DNA from: Papaver somniferum
Taxonomy: Eukaryota > Streptophyta > Magnoliopsida > Ranunculales > Papaveraceae
Assembly: GCF_003573695.1 (NCBI RefSeq)
Contig: NC_039360.1
Location: 59,501,830 to 59,565,829, forward strand
Direction of reading: 5' to 3'
Length of the DNA stretch: 64,000 nt
This document shows, piece after piece, positions 20,701 to 33,004 of this stretch (positions within the stretch are counted from its first letter, which is position 1; every line of letters starts with the position of its first letter). The notes below the pieces were generated by a model. It saw only the letters and a list, made by a program, of their open reading frames with translations, had not been told where the DNA came from and did no database searches. A program made the translations under genes and the position numbers.

Positions 20701-23235
20701 ATGGAGGTTTATATGGAGCTAAAGTTGAGGAAGTTGGAAAATTTAGGCTAGTTTTGTATAGAGGTTTTGTTTTAGATTTGGAAGGCCTTTTGATTAGTCG
20801 CAGTTTCATTTCTATTTCTGGATTGGGTTCTACTTAGTTATTTCTTCTTCTAGAACTAAACGATCTATTCCTAAAGAAAATTCGGCGATGTTATGGCACA
20901 AAGGATTAGGACACATATCTAAAGAACGTTTAAACAAGCTAGTCACAGATGGGATACTGGAGTCCTTATATTTCAACAATTTTGATACTTGTGTAGACTG
21001 TATTAAAAGTAAGCTGACTAAAATTAGAAAACTGAGTGCTACTCGCAGTTCAGGTTTCTTAGAATTGGTCCGCATGGATATATGTGGACATTTTCCTATT
21101 CCTTCTCGCGGAGCTGATAATTTTAGAAGGTAGGCGTATGTGTACCTTATTCATCACAAGTCAGGGGATTTAGATATGTTTAAGATTTATCATTTGGAAG
21201 TTCAAAAACAGTTGAACAAGAAGATTAACATTGTTCGTTCTGATCGAGGAGGAGAGTACTATGGTAGAGCGGATCAAGACGGTGTATCATCAAACTTTTG
21301 TTAAATATCTTCAAGAGCATGGCATAATTCCGCAATACACAACTCCGCGTATTCCTGGGCAGAACGATGTACCCTAAATACGCAGTCGAACCTATCAAAA
21401 TATGGTTTGCAGTATGGTATGTCATTCCGATTTGTCCGAAAATCTATGGAAAGAATCTCTAAAAACAACAATTTACTTACTTAATCGGGCACCCAATAAA
21501 GTAGTACAGAAACCCCTTTTGAGTTTGGACGGGGAAAAAACCCAACTTGCATCATCTTCACGTACATGGTTGTCCGGCAGAAGCGAGACTCTATAATCCC
21601 GATATTATAGGATATCCAGACAGATCTAAAGGTTCTCGCTTTTACTTCCCGAGAAGATCTATCCAAATTGTAAAGACAAATAATGCTGGGTTCCGGAATT
21701 TGATGGTGGGATCTTATACCATAGAGATGTGGTGTTTAAAGAAGTTATAGATGATCTACGACCATTTTTTATTCCAAATGTCTTAATGGTTTTTCCAACT
21801 TCACCTTTTTTCTTACCCATTTCCACTACAGTAGTTGAACCGAATATTGAAGTTGTTGCACCTATAGCTCTACAAGTAGGTGAGCCTAGGGTTGTCAATG
21901 GGTAACTATTACCCGAAACCACTGCCGGACCCGGTGGACACGAGTCCGGTTCTATGTCCTAACCCATTAATGATTTAGGACCCGACGGGAATCGGATACC
22001 CGGTTATTCATTCTTTTTACCAAAATTATGAGTATTTTGCTAGTTTTGGCTTTGACTTTTTTTTTCTTACATTTAATCATTATTTAGTACATTAATCAAG
22101 AAATAATAATAAAATTTTTAAAAGATTATTTAAATGCAAGCCAAAAAGAGAAATATATTAAGTTTTTGAGATTCTTTTTATAGTTTTCTCGATACCCAAC
22201 GGGTACCCGGGATTTTTAACGGGTTCGATCCTGGGTCCAAAGATTTAGGAAGCGGAACCGACTTTTATTTGTAGGGTCCAGCTCTAGTGGTACCATGAAG
22301 GACCCGGACCCATTGACAGTCCTAGATGAGCCCCTTGTAGCCGTCCAAGAGGACATTCATCCTACTGAACTTACAATACTAAGAATATCAAGTAGAACAC
22401 GGGAACCGACAATTTCCAACACCTATAAAACTTATCTAACAAAAGGTGATATGCAAGAAACAAATGGTCTGGTAAACTATGCTGACACAGTGAGTAGTGA
22501 TAAGTCCAAAGAACGGATGAAAGCTACGAAGGAGAAGGTGAAGTCTATGGACAAAAATTGAGTTTGGGAGCATTTTTTTGCTACAAGTAGGCGTCAACGT
22601 TATTAGATTCAAGTGGGTAATCAAGACAAAGAGAGATATTCAACAGAAGGTGTAAAGATATAATGCACGGGTATTTGCGAAGAGATATAAAGAAATATTC
22701 TCTTAGAATTATGCAGGTCTTGGAAGCACATGTTGACATGGACTTAATCAAATGGATGTCAAAACTACATTCTTAAATGGGAACCTGCAAGAAGATATAT
22801 ACATGGAACAATCTGATGGTTCTAAGCCGAAAGTAAAAGAACATTTAGGCTGTAAGTCGAAGAAATCCATTTGTGGGTTGAAACAAGCCTCATGACAATG
22901 GTACTTGAAGTTTGATCTGGCCATTGTTAGTTTTAGTTTTAAACAAGCCCTCATGGACAGATCTATATACTATAAGATTAGTGGAAGCCTCTTCATCTTT
23001 TTAGTATTATACGTGCATGATATATTACTAGCTAACAATATATTTTACTTGATATTAAACGTTTTATATCAAAGACTTTTGATATGAAGGATATGGAAGA
23101 CGCCTCATATGTTTTGGAAATTAAAATACAAACAGACCGGAAGGATGGATTCTTTGTTTATCACAAAGTGTTTACATTGATAAAGTTTTCAAGCGGTTTA
23201 ATATACAGAGTTGTGCTGCTAGAGATGCATCAGCT
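20701..23235 (+). pseudogene. pol: Decayed Ty1/copia pol relic (copia-2)
   Basis: Plus-strand remnants in order: post-protease region (GFVLDLEGLL, SFISIS), the N-terminal zinc site of integrase (LWHKGLGHISKERLNKL..CVDCIKSK, 20888-21010), integrase core pieces (MDICG near 21075, RSDRGGEYY near 21235), the integrase C-terminal region (HVHGCPAEARLYNPD, 21560), the linker (22330-22560), RT pieces (QMDVKTTFLNGNLQEDIYM near 22750, KKSICGLKQAS near 22860, LYVHDILLA near 23010 with the first catalytic Asp replaced by His) and a last block to 23235. Gag, LTRs and RNase H are not recognisable. Many stops and shifts make it older than copia-1. A hAT-type MITE interrupts the linker. Confidence 0.8.
21887..22324. 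mobile_element. hAT-type MITE inside copia-2
   Basis: 438 bases with inverted termini TAGGGTTGTCAATGGGT and (reversed) TAGGACTGTCAATGGGT. They are flanked by 8-base duplications GGTGAGCC (21879-21886) and GATGAGCC (22325-22332), 7 of 8 identical. TAGGG.TGTCAATGGG ends with an 8-base duplication are typical of non-autonomous plant hAT elements. The interior is rich in ACCCG/GGGTC words near both ends and AT-rich in the middle; no coding capacity is seen. Confidence 0.8.
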
Positions 23236-23264
23236 ATGAATGGAAATGTTTAACTACTGGGATC

Positions 23265-23394
23265 ATCCTAAATTCACAAAGCTTAAAGCATTTTGTTGGG
23301 TTATACCTTGGATGAGCTGCTACTTGGTGGTTCATACGAATAAAAGTTGGGTTATCCTAAATTCACAAAGCTTAAAGCATTCCGTTGGGTTATA
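23265..23394. repeat. Pair of 41-base direct repeats
   Basis: 23265-23305 and 23354-23394 share ATCCTAAATTCACAAAGC through GTTGGGTTATA with two differences. They follow the end of the copia-2 homology; their origin is unknown. Confidence 0.7.
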
Positions 23395-23399
23395 TCATA

Positions 23400-24200
23400 T
23401 TTAGTTTGTAGTTCACTTGCATCTGTAACTTTGTTGTTGTATTGTAATTCAAGTTAAACCATTTGTTCATATATTTTGCATCACTTAAAACTATCTGTCT
23501 TTGCATTCAAAAAAAAAATTGTAGTTGTAGCCTTTAACTTTGATCATTTTGTATCTGCGTCTCTTCATAGTTGTATCATGTAGCTTAGTTCATAAATTTT
23601 TTTGAATCTCTGGGTTTCATGGTTGACATCATTTCGGCGCCTGTAACTTTCAGTTTGTTGTGATACTATAACTTGCAAGTCATCTTGTTCCTAGATACAT
23701 TTTGTTCTATATTTCAGTAGGTTTAGTTAAGGTAAATCAGTCAGTTTTATTTATTTGTCTTTAACTTAGTGGCTGTAGTTAAGTTATGTATATACTTGTT
23801 AAGATTTTAGTCATTTAGGATTTTTACTCCATCTATGACATAATCTGCATCTTAGTTCTAGGTGAAAACTTCGATCCCAGTAAAGTTGTAGCTTGACCCT
23901 GTAAAGTCTCTGTAGTTAGTTCTGTTATAGTTCAGGTTGCAAAAATTATTAGGTTTTCGTTGTTTTTAGCTTTCTCTGTATATTGCATCTGTAATTTAAG
24001 CATTAGAGCTATGGTTGGTTTTGTAGGTCACTAATAATTTGACAATCAGTTCATGATAATCTGCCAGTTTACAGTATTCATCTTCCTGTAAAATATCGCA
24101 TTGCTGCAATTTGTAGCTTTTCAATTTCCTATTCGCTTTCGGACTGTCTTAAACAACCAAGCGGGATAACTCATTCATGGAGTAAATCTCTTTCAGTTTT
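23400..24200 (+). other. Probable leader of the Athila-like element, left of the G1 insertion
   Basis: T-rich sequence with no gene and recurring CTGTAGTT/TGTAGCTT words. It is assigned to the gypsy element because G1 sits between 24200 and 41462 with near-matching flanking 5-mers (GTTTT and GTTGT). I could not find its LTR or primer site, so the left limit is arbitrary. Confidence 0.35.
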
Positions 24201-24415
24201 TGTTAGAGCACTGCTTGGTCGAACTCGCATGCGTTGCTATCTCAAGCATGTTTGTCAATGTTAGTGATCAAAACTATAAGTCTTGATTTCTAGCCTATTT
24301 ATAGATGTCTTGGAATAGGACATAGATTGTGTAGTTGATCTTAGTTTTCACGACGTTCATCATTTGAAGACGAAGAACTACTAAGGGGAGCTTGTGGAAC
24401 TTCATCGACAAAAGG

Positions 24416-24585
24416 TATGTGGAGACTTAAACTCATCTATCACTTGGAAAGTCTATTTCTACTCTATCTCCTATATTGAGACATAAGTCGTATTACGATA
24501 TATGTGGATACTTAAACTCATCTATCACTTGGAAAGTCTATTTCTACTTTATCTCCTATATTGAGACATAAGTCGTATTACGATA
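24416..24585 (+). repeat. 85-base tandem duplication in the G1 5' LTR
   Basis: 24416-24500 and 24501-24585 are almost identical. The 3' LTR has a single copy near 39218, so the change arose after insertion or in the copied template. Confidence 0.85.
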
Positions 24586-24929
24586 TAGTTTTCTATATAC
24601 ACATTTGAGATTTCGAGGTGAGTTTATCTCGCTTACATATTTCTCGAAATATGTGTCGGCAAGCTTTCGCTTCGACCAAGTTCATCTTATATCATGTGAA
24701 AATTTCCGAGTAACATCTTACATGGTTGTGTGATACAATCATTTGGTGTTGCCTTGGAATGTTTTGTTATGATTATTTCAATAACTTGAAAATTGCTTTG
24801 ATGCTAATAGTGTGTGAAAACAGCTATTGTCATCCTCTAAGAAAGTCTCAATGATTGAAATAAGAGTTTAGAACACTTAACCATTATTGGATATGTCATG
24901 TCGCACACTCTTCCACATATTAATCCATG

Positions 24930-25140
24930 TCCGGGAACCATAGTATGCGCACCCGTTTGCGTACCTGTTGGTTTGAGAAATCCGGGAACCTAAGTATGCG
25001 TACCCGTTTGCGTACTGGCGTACATGTTCATGTCCGAGAAATTTTTTGTTGGGATTTGACGTTCGCGTACCCGTTTGCGTAGTGGTGTAACTCAATCTTA
25101 GCCCGGGTATTTCAAGTATGCGTACCCATTTGCATACTTG
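24930..25140 (+). repeat. Iterated GTATGCGTACCC-type module in U3 (G1 5' LTR)
   Basis: Several variants of GTATGCGTACCCGTTTGCGT follow one another at intervals of about 50-70 bases, mixed with TCCGGGAA/TCCGAGAA words. It is the plus-orientation form of the module described for the M1 LTR and recurs in the G1 3' LTR at about 39650-39850. Confidence 0.6.
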
Positions 25141-25610
25141 AAGGTTAAAGTTCTAAAATCGGTTTTAAACATGAACATAAACATTTATATAATAAGGAAT
25201 GCAATCTTTGCAAACCGTGGCTATAATGTTCATGATTGATTTGAGTGAATCAAACCGATTTTGCTTCAATTGTGTTCTTGTATAATTCTATGAGAATATA
25301 GCAATTGAACAACTCTTTAACTAGTTTCATTTGAGTCATTTGAACTAGTTATGGTTAAGATGAATAAGGGTGATATGAGAGTAATCATATGGCTAACCTC
25401 GGTTAACTATTTGTGAACCAACATAGTGTACACGTTTGGGTACGGTTACATAAACCTAAATGAGGGTACATTTCATTTGTGTGTAACAAGCTAAGTTCGA
25501 TCTTACGGTTGAAAGATATTAGCTTGGTTGAATCAGGTTTTTCATCTAACGGTGAATATTGAATGCTTTGTTACCAAGGTAACTTGGATTGCAAACCCTG
25601 ATTTGAAAAC

Positions 25611-25618
25611 TATATAAA
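25611..25618 (+). promoter_or_regulatory. LTR TATA box (G1 5' LTR)
   Basis: TATATAAA at the conserved place, followed by CTCTAGCAATTGGGAAACC and the CCCCACACC block. Confidence 0.6.
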
Positions 25619-26757
25619 GGAGAACTCTAGCAATTGGGAAACCCGATCCCCACACCTCATGTGTGTTACTAGTTGCATAACTAGAGTCGATTCTCCTTTA
25701 ACCTTAGGTTTCTATCGAGACCCTGTAGGTTAAAGACTTCAAAGACTTCATTGGGATTGTGAAGCCATACCCAACTATTTTCTTTATAGTTATGTGTTCT
25801 GATCTTACCCGATTCTATCGTATTGAGTACAATTGAAATAATTGACTCGAGATTAATTTCTCCGATAGGCAAGATAAAAGTAATCACAAACATCTTCGTC
25901 TCATCGTTTGTGATTCCACAATATCTTATTTCGCTAGTCGATTAAGATTATTGTAAGGTGATTGATAATACTAGGTTGTTCTTCGGGAATATAAGTCTGG
26001 TTTATCAATTGGTTCATGTTCACCTTGATTTATCAAAAGACGGAACAAAAACTCTTGGGTATTTCTGTGGGAGACAGATTTATTCAATCTATAGACTTTT
26101 CTTTGTGAGACAGATTTGTTTATCAAGTCTTCGACTTTGGGTCGTATCAACTCTTGGTTGTGGGTGAGATCAACTAAGGGAATCATGTGCGTAGTATCCT
26201 GCTGGGATCCGAGACGTAAGGAACGCAACTGTACCTTGAATCAGTGTGAGATTGATTAGAGTTCAATTACAGTCCAGCCCGAAGTTAATTAGTATTATAC
26301 TAGATTCTGTAGCAGCTTAATACAGTGTGGTGTTCAATATGGACTAGGTCCCGGGATTTTTCTGCATTAGCGGTTTCCTTGTTAACAAAATTTTGGTGTC
26401 TGTGTTATTTCTTTTCCGCATTATATTTTGTTATATAATTGAAATATCGCAGGTTGTGCGTTAAGATCAATCAATTAGAATATCCAACCTTTGGTTGTTG
26501 ATTTACATTGATTGACACTTGAACATCGGTCTTTGGTATCGTTCAAGTAACTCCTCTTATATTCAATTGGGCTCACAGATTTCTATTTACTGATTGCGGA
26601 TTGAATTAAGAGTTAGAGATATTAAGCTCTTTGATATACTTTACGCTAGATTGAGTCTGAATGTCTAGTTGATTCTCTAGAAAGTATATTGGATTAATTC
26701 CTATCAGATTGCCAAACGAATTGTTGGGTGTGGTTGTTAGATCCCCGCATTTTCAAT

Positions 26758-26772
26758 TAGTATCAGAGCAGG
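26758..26772 (+). promoter_or_regulatory. Primer binding site (G1)
   Basis: TAGTATCAGAGCAGG; the second base departs from TGGTATCAGAGC. Otherwise it is as in the sister elements. Confidence 0.65.
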
Positions 26773-26818
26773 CAAACACATTAAAGACCTCATAAGTATG
26801 TGTTTGTAGCGATCTGAT

Positions 26819-28380
26819 ATGGACAAAAGTGCTATCTCTATAAACGTACCACCAGTCTTCGATGACTCAAATTACTTGTGGTGGAAAATTGCTATGCGTG
26901 CCTTTCTTCAAGCGCGTGAATTTCAATCATGGGTCTATGTGTTTAATGGCTATGATGCTCCCATTGTTGCAGTAGGTAATGCAACCGTTCCTAAGGATAT
27001 TGGTGCATATGACGCTGCTGATATACTTGCTGCAAAGCAAAACTCCGACGGTTTGAATGCCATCATACATGCCATTACCTCAGATCTTCAGCACCATGTG
27101 ACTGCATGTACTCGTTCTAAAGATGCTTAGGATATCTTAATAACCCGTATTTGAAGGGAATACCATTGAAAAGGAAGCTAGGCTTAAAAACCTTAATTGC
27201 GATTGGGAAAACCTTCGTATGGCAGATGAAGATTCATTTGATGAGTTTAATCACAAAGTGTCTGAAATTGTTAATGCGTCTTTTGCATTGGGTAAGACTG
27301 TTCCTGAAAAGGACATTGTGATGAAAATTCTCAGATCGCTGCTATCTAGATATGATTCTAAGAAGCATGCCATCCTTGAGGGAAATAACCTTGATGCTCT
27401 CTCCAGAAATACGCTCATTGAAAAGCTAAATATCTTTGATCATGAGCATACATCCAAAATCGGAAAGGATGTTGCCTTTAAAGCACAAAAGAACATTAAA
27501 TTACTTGACAAAAGTAAAAGTGTCTATGTCTCTGAGGATGATTTTTCTGAGGCTGATTCGTCAGATGAATATCTTGACAAGTTAGTCTCTTTGGTCACAA
27601 GACAGTTTAGAGATCTTCTATTGAAGAGAAGTAAACGGTTCTCCAGAGACAAACCCAGATCATCATGTAAACCTCACAATCGCATTCCTCCTAGAAACAT
27701 GGATGCTTACAAGGATGGTGATGAGGATATTCCACAGTTCTTTAAGTTTAAAGGTTTTGGTCATTTTGCAAATGAGTTTCCAAATCGTAGAAAATACACT
27801 GGGAACAAAGGTCTTGCTGCAACTCTTGATGAAATGTCTGATCACTATGATTCCCATGAAGATGGAAAATCAAGTGTTGCACTTCCATGTGAAGATATTG
27901 ATTTTGATAATTGTAGCAATACATACATCAATCTTGATATTCTTTCAGAAGGAGACACAGTCAATTTGGAAGAGAAAATTGACCTTTCTGTTGGAAACTC
28001 TCTATCTGATTTTTCAGGTTCTACTCTGTGTCTACCTGCTTGCACATCTCGGGAGTCTGAATCATCTTATCTGTTGACATGCTCATATTGTTCACTCAAA
28101 GGTCATGAACTTTCAAAGTGTTTCAAACACAAAAACAAGATGAGATATGTCAATAAACTTCAACGAAGAGAAAATAGGCTAGCAAACAAGCTCAAACTTG
28201 TTCAAAAAACGGCTGAGGTATGTAAGATTTTATCCTCTTCAAAGAAGTTAGTTTCCAAATAGAACACAAGACCACTAGAAAAGAGAGTATGGTCTAAACA
28301 TTCTGATAGATAGGGTTCTATGAATTCCTTTCAAAAAGGTTACGGTGGAAAAATTGTTGTTCACCGCAGCACAACTTAAT
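26819..28380 (+). pseudogene. gag: gag1 pseudogene: Sirevirus-type Gag with UBN2 and zinc knuckles (G1)
   Basis: ATG at 26819 opens 103 codons with the copia Gag N-terminus (VPPVFDDSNYLWWKIAMRAF) and ends at a W-to-stop change (27128-27130). A one-base insertion near 27145 shifts the frame, and 347 codons follow (27219-28262). These cover the rest of UBN2, an acidic linker, a first knuckle in which three Cys are lost or changed (FFKFKGFGHFANEF near 27745), the GLAATLDEMSDHYDSHED acidic block, and a second, intact knuckle (CSYCSLKGHELSKC near 28085). Homology with M1 goes on to about 28380. The damaged first knuckle should weaken RNA packaging. There is no protease or pol. Confidence 0.8.
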
Positions 28381-28712
28381 TATATTGTTTTGGTGCATCT
28401 TGTTTCATGTGCCTGATTAAAAGAGACAAGATTGTGCACACCTCAGGCTTTAAGAAAAAAAATGCTTTTGTTTTCTTAGATTTGCCATGCGTTGGAATTC
28501 TTTCATATTGGAAGGGACTTCCCTGTTTAATCAATAAAAGAGAGTTATTCTCGACAATTCTACTCTCTTTAGGGTTGTGATTGTGCGTGCGTGAACCTGT
28601 GTGGTTAAAGTTTCCATAACCCTACATTCCTTTTCCTTCTCTGAAACTCTTTTCATCTTAAGACTGCCTATTGAGTTTAAATTGTGATTTCCTCTCACAA
28701 ACCCATACATGT
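28381..28712 (+). other. Spacer between gag1 and the small 3' ORF (G1)
   Basis: No gene is seen. It is homologous, in reverse, to 5171-5516 of M1, and replaces the whole pol region expected in an autonomous element. Confidence 0.55.
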
Positions 28713-28933
28713 ATGGATACTCCAAGCATCATGTGTTCTGATGAAAAAGATGTTAATATGATTGTTAAGCCATCAATCTTAAAAGAAAAAGAGAAATCTC
28801 CATTACCTCCAACTTTGAAAACAAAAAGAAGGAATGTGAGGAAGCCAAGAGTTGTTCCTTCAAATTCTCAGAAGTTTTCTGGTGTTCTTGAAGAGTTTAA
28901 GGAAACAAGGAAGGAGATTCAGCAAATAAAGGT
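28713..28933 (+). pseudogene. Small 3' ORF of G1, 5' portion (split by gag2a insertion)
   Basis: ATG at 28713 gives an acidic start, a Lys/Arg-rich stretch (KTKRRNVRKPR) and a helical segment (LEEFKETRKEIQQIK), then runs into the LTR of the nested element. The 3' portion resumes at 37493-37663 and ends with TAG after RGLNV. The rejoined frame would be about 130 codons. The M1 copy has the same organisation. Function is unknown; the position suggests a relic or replacement of the extra 3' ORF of Sireviruses. Confidence 0.55.
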
Positions 28934-31357
28934 TGTTAGAGCATTGCTCGGTCGAACTCGCATGCGTTGCTATCTCAAGCATGTTTGTCAATGTTTGTGA
29001 TCAAAACTATAAGTCTTGATTTCTAGTCTATTATAGCTAAGTCTCGGACTAGGATAAAAAGTGTAGTTGAGCTCAAGGACTTCATGGCGATTCATCATAC
29101 AAGTAGAAGAACTACTCAAGGAACCGGTGGAACTTCTCGACAAAAAGGTATGTGAAGACTTGAACTTATCTGTCACTCAAAAGTCTATCTACTATATCTC
29201 CTACTTCTTGAGACAAAAAGTGGTATGATATATATATAGACTTAGATTATACACATTTGGTATTTAGAGCCGAGTATACCTCGCCTATCTATATCTCAAA
29301 ATATGTGTTGGTAAGCTTTTCGCTTCGACCAAGTTTATCTTTACCTAGTGATGAAAGTCATGATATGTTTCAATCATCTTGAAAATTGCTTTGACGAGAA
29401 ATGGTGTAACAACTGTATAACGTCCTCTAAGAATGTTTCAATGATTGAAATGAGAGTTTAGATTACATAACCAATGATGGACATAAGCATTATTGTGGAA
29501 ACACATTTATGTATAAGTCCTATTTCTTGAACCAAAGTTTGTGAACTTTGTTGATCAAGAGAAACCTGAAGAATGGCTTGTTTCCAAGTCAGCGAACTCA
29601 GTCCGCGAACTGCCGAACTTCTCATCCCGAGAAATTCTGCTGGAGTTGACAAACTAGTTGCGTGAGTACCAGTCCGCGAACCGGCAGAAGGTCTCTTGTC
29701 GAGATTTTCTGCTGGAGTTTGTAAACTCTGCCGGTTTCTTAAGTCCGCGAACCTAGTGTGCGAACTTAATAAGGTTATATATCTGAAGATGACTTCTGAA
29801 CTTAAACATTAAAAAGACTAAGGAATGCAGTTTGCAAACCGTGGCTATAAAAGTTCATGAACCGATTCAAGTGAATCAAATCATCTTTGCTTCAATTGTG
29901 TCTTGTGTAGTTACATAAGATTTCCTTGCAATTGAACAACTCTCTAACTAGTTCATTTGAGTCATTTGAACTAGTTATGGTGAAGAAGAACATGGTTGAT
30001 ATGGAATGATCATATGGCTAACCTTTTGGTTAACTATTGTTGAACCAACAATGTACACGTTTGGGTACGGTTAACAAACCTAGAAGCGTGGAGTTCATTT
30101 GTGTATAACAAGCTAAGTTTTCGATCTAACGGTTGAGAAATATTAGCTTGAATCTAAATCAGGTTTTCATCTAACGACGAATATTGATTGCTTTGTTACC
30201 AAGGCAAAACCCTGATTTGAAAGACTATATAAAGGAGACATCTAGTATTGTGCAAAACTAATCCCCACACCTTACATGTGATACTAGTTTGCGTACTAGA
30301 GTCGGTTCTCCTTTAACCTTTGGTTTTGTTTTTCTAAAACCAGGTTAACGACTTAAAGACTTCATTGGGATTGTGAAGTCAGACCGATACTACTTTTATC
30401 GTAGTTGTGTGATCTGATCATGCATCTTCTATCGTACGAGTATAATCAGATTGATTGGCTTGAGATTTGATATCTCCGATAGGCAAGATACAGAAAGTAA
30501 TCACAAACATCTTCGTCTCATTGTTTGTGATTCCACAACATCTTGTTTCACTACCATATAATTAAGATTGTTGTGAGGTGATTGATTAATCTAGGTTGTT
30601 CTTCGGGAATATAAGACCGGATTATCAATTGGTTCCTGTTCACCTTGATTATTATCAAAATACGGAACAAAAACTCTAGGGTTTTTCTGTGGGAGACAGA
30701 TTGATCCTTTGAAAGACTTGTCTGTGTGAGACAGATTTGTTTATTGTCAAAGCCTGCTATTTTGGGTCGTAGCAACTCTTAGTTGTGGGTGAGATCATCT
30801 AAGGGAATCAAGTGCGCAGTATCCTGCTGGGATCAGAGGCGTAGGGAGTACAACTGTACCTTGGATCAGTGGGAGACTGATTGGGGTTAAACTACAGTCC
30901 AGTCCGAAGTTAGCTTGGAGTAGGCTAGTGTCTGTATCGGCTAAATACAGTGTGTGTTCAATCTGGATTAGGTCCCGGGGTTTTTCTGCATTTGCGGTTT
31001 CCTCGTTAAAAAAATTTCTGGTGTCTGTGTTATTTCAATTTCAGCATTATATTGTTTTATATTTATAATTGAAATAATACAGGTTGTGCGTTAGATCAAT
31101 CAATTGGAGAATCCGACCTAACGGTTGTTGATTGACACTTGGATATTGGTCTTTGGTACCATCCAAGTTATTCCTTGTATTTGATTAGTACTCGTAGTTT
31201 CTGTTTGAGGAAATCAAATCAAGAGAGGGATATAAACTCGTTGATATACTTTTAATTGATTAAGTCTTGTTGATTCTCTTAAAATTATATTCGAGTTTGT
31301 CCATACAGATTGCTAAGAGAAATATTGGGTGGTGTTGTTAGACCCCCGCTTTTTTCA
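28934..31357 (+). repeat. 5' LTR of gag2a
   Basis: 2424 bases. U3 carries an AGTCCGCGAACC/AACTCAGTCCGCGAACT array at about 29600-29760. Confidence 0.85.
30226..30233 (+). promoter_or_regulatory. LTR TATA box (gag2a 5' LTR)
   Basis: TATATAAA followed by GGAGACATCTAG and the CCCCACACC block. Confidence 0.6.
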
Positions 31358-31359
31358 AT

Positions 31360-31374
31360 TGGTATCAGAGCAGG
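31360..31374 (+). promoter_or_regulatory. Primer binding site (gag2a)
   Basis: TGGTATCAGAGCAGG two bases after the LTR; the best-preserved site of the family in this window. Confidence 0.8.
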
Positions 31375-31421
31375 CAAACACGTTAAAGACCTTATAAGTC
31401 TGTGTTTGTAGCGATCTGATT

Positions 31422-33004
31422 ATGGACGAGTCTATCTCTAATAACGTACCAGTTCCGAAATTACTAGATGATTCTAAAAGCTTGGATTCACCTGAGTGAA
31501 CTGCCACATCTAAGTCAATATCTAAACATTCTCTTGATGTAAAAACTGTTGATTGGGAAACTTTCCTAGAAGAACAGTTGGATGAAATTTCTGATGAAGG
31601 TGATTCAGATATTGATAGAGATGTTGATGAAGAAGTCACGGAGTATGTTAAGTTTTTGGATTCGTGGAATATGAAGAAGATTACAACTTCTCATGTCACA
31701 CCTCTTCTGACTCATCTCTGTCGAGAAAACAAGAAATTGAGAAGATGTTACGCAGGTGTTTATTTTTCGAATCGTTCTACCGGATCGATCCCCAAGGATT
31801 CTGAGGAAAACCTACGTATGAAGTCACTTGAATGTGATAATCTTTATCAAAAGTACTTTTTGTTGGAAGAGAAACTTGCAGAATCTGAAGCAAGGTTTAA
31901 CTCTTAACAAATTAGTTTTGATGACAGATAAAGTCCTTGTCTCGTTCGAGAAAAACGCCTTGAGGTTGATTTAGCTGTTGTTCTTGATAAAGTCAAGATG
32001 TTGGAAGATGACTTGAAAAAGTTCAATACTAGTTCAAGCAAATTAACCACTATGCTAGGAGCAAGTAAAAATCATCGTGATACACGAGGATTGGGCTATA
32101 AGGGAATAGATGCTCCGAGTATTAGCAAAGAGGTAAAATTTGTCAAGGCTGGTGATACTTCTCAAAAAAAGGTTTCCACTGATGGCAAAAGTGAAATACC
32201 TTCACCGGCAGTTAAGGTTCGAAAGAGCAAAGTATATCAACCTCCAAAGTCAGCACATATAGATTGAGGTAAGAACATTCCTTATGTTTGCCACTATTGC
32301 GGAAATAAAGGTCACTTGGAAAGGATATGTCGTTTCCGTATAAGGAATGAGAAACTTCATGATGTTCTTATTTGGGAATCACAAGAAGTTGTGAAACCAA
32401 GATCATATGTTAAGACTAATCCTCTTAACGTTACAGGTTGTAACTGTTCAACCCTTAGGCAAAGGAATCAGTGCTGTGATAAGCCTAGATTTGCCTATAA
32501 ACATCATACGAATCCTTTTCACAATCGTAATGGTTATCAAAAGGATAACTTCGTACAGACGAAGACAAGATCTGATGCTCCCAATTGGAGAAAGACTAAC
32601 TTGCAAAAGAATAGTCAATCCAATTCTCTTCCGGAAAATCTTGAAGAGAGTAATGGGAAGAAGGTTTCGGTCGTTCCTAAACGCACTCAAAAGTGGATAC
32701 CAAAGAAAGTCAATGATGTTTTGAGTGTGAAAATGAATGATCTCCCAGAAAGTTCCATGACTATGGAGAAAGCAGTATCCATGATGCTGAAATTTAAAGA
32801 GTTCTTTGGGAAGATGGATTTGGATGTGAAAGGTTCTAAAAGCGATCTCTTTCATGATAATCCAAATGTCACTTGTGGTGAGCAAGACATTGTTCACCTC
32901 AACACAACTTGAGTGTGTTGAAAGTGTATTCTCACCAAGAATGCCCTACTATGTATACGGTGAGGGACGCACAACAACTGGGGTGCACAGATTATGTTTG
33001 GTAA
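31422..33004 (+). pseudogene. gag: gag2 pseudogene: coiled-coil and zinc-knuckle half of a Sirevirus-type Gag (gag2a)
   Basis: One reading frame from ATG 31422 to 32912 is interrupted only by nonsense codons (at about 31497, 31905, 31930 and 32265), not by frameshifts. The first residues (MDESI, DDSK) still resemble the gag1 start, but the UBN2 domain is missing. Then come an acidic segment (DEGDSDIDRDVDEE), a coiled coil (LLEEKLAESEARF ... KVKMLEDDLKKF), GLGYKGIDAP, one knuckle (CHYCGNKGHLERIC near 32290-32330), a basic His/Asn-rich region, QKWIPKK and a C-terminal block ending in the CGEQDIVH region. Beyond 32912 a one-base deletion shifts the frame before the shared tail (to 33004). A Gag lacking UBN2 probably cannot assemble alone. 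Confidence 0.75.

Larger units (their letters stand above)
24201..26755 (+). repeat. 5' LTR of G1
   Basis: 2555 bases. It is 100 longer than the 3' LTR, mostly because of an 85-base tandem duplication (24416-24500 and 24501-24585) absent from the 3' copy. U3 carries the GTATGCGTACCCGTTTGC-type array at about 24930-25140. Confidence 0.85.

Noticed and set aside
22295..22561. 88-codon plus ORF as an independent gene
   Set aside because: It begins inside the hAT MITE and continues into the copia-2 linker, so it is a chance fusion.
32448..32897. 149-codon minus-strand ORF opposite gag2a
   Set aside because: Antisense of the identified gag2 frame; a similar shadow exists in gag2b.
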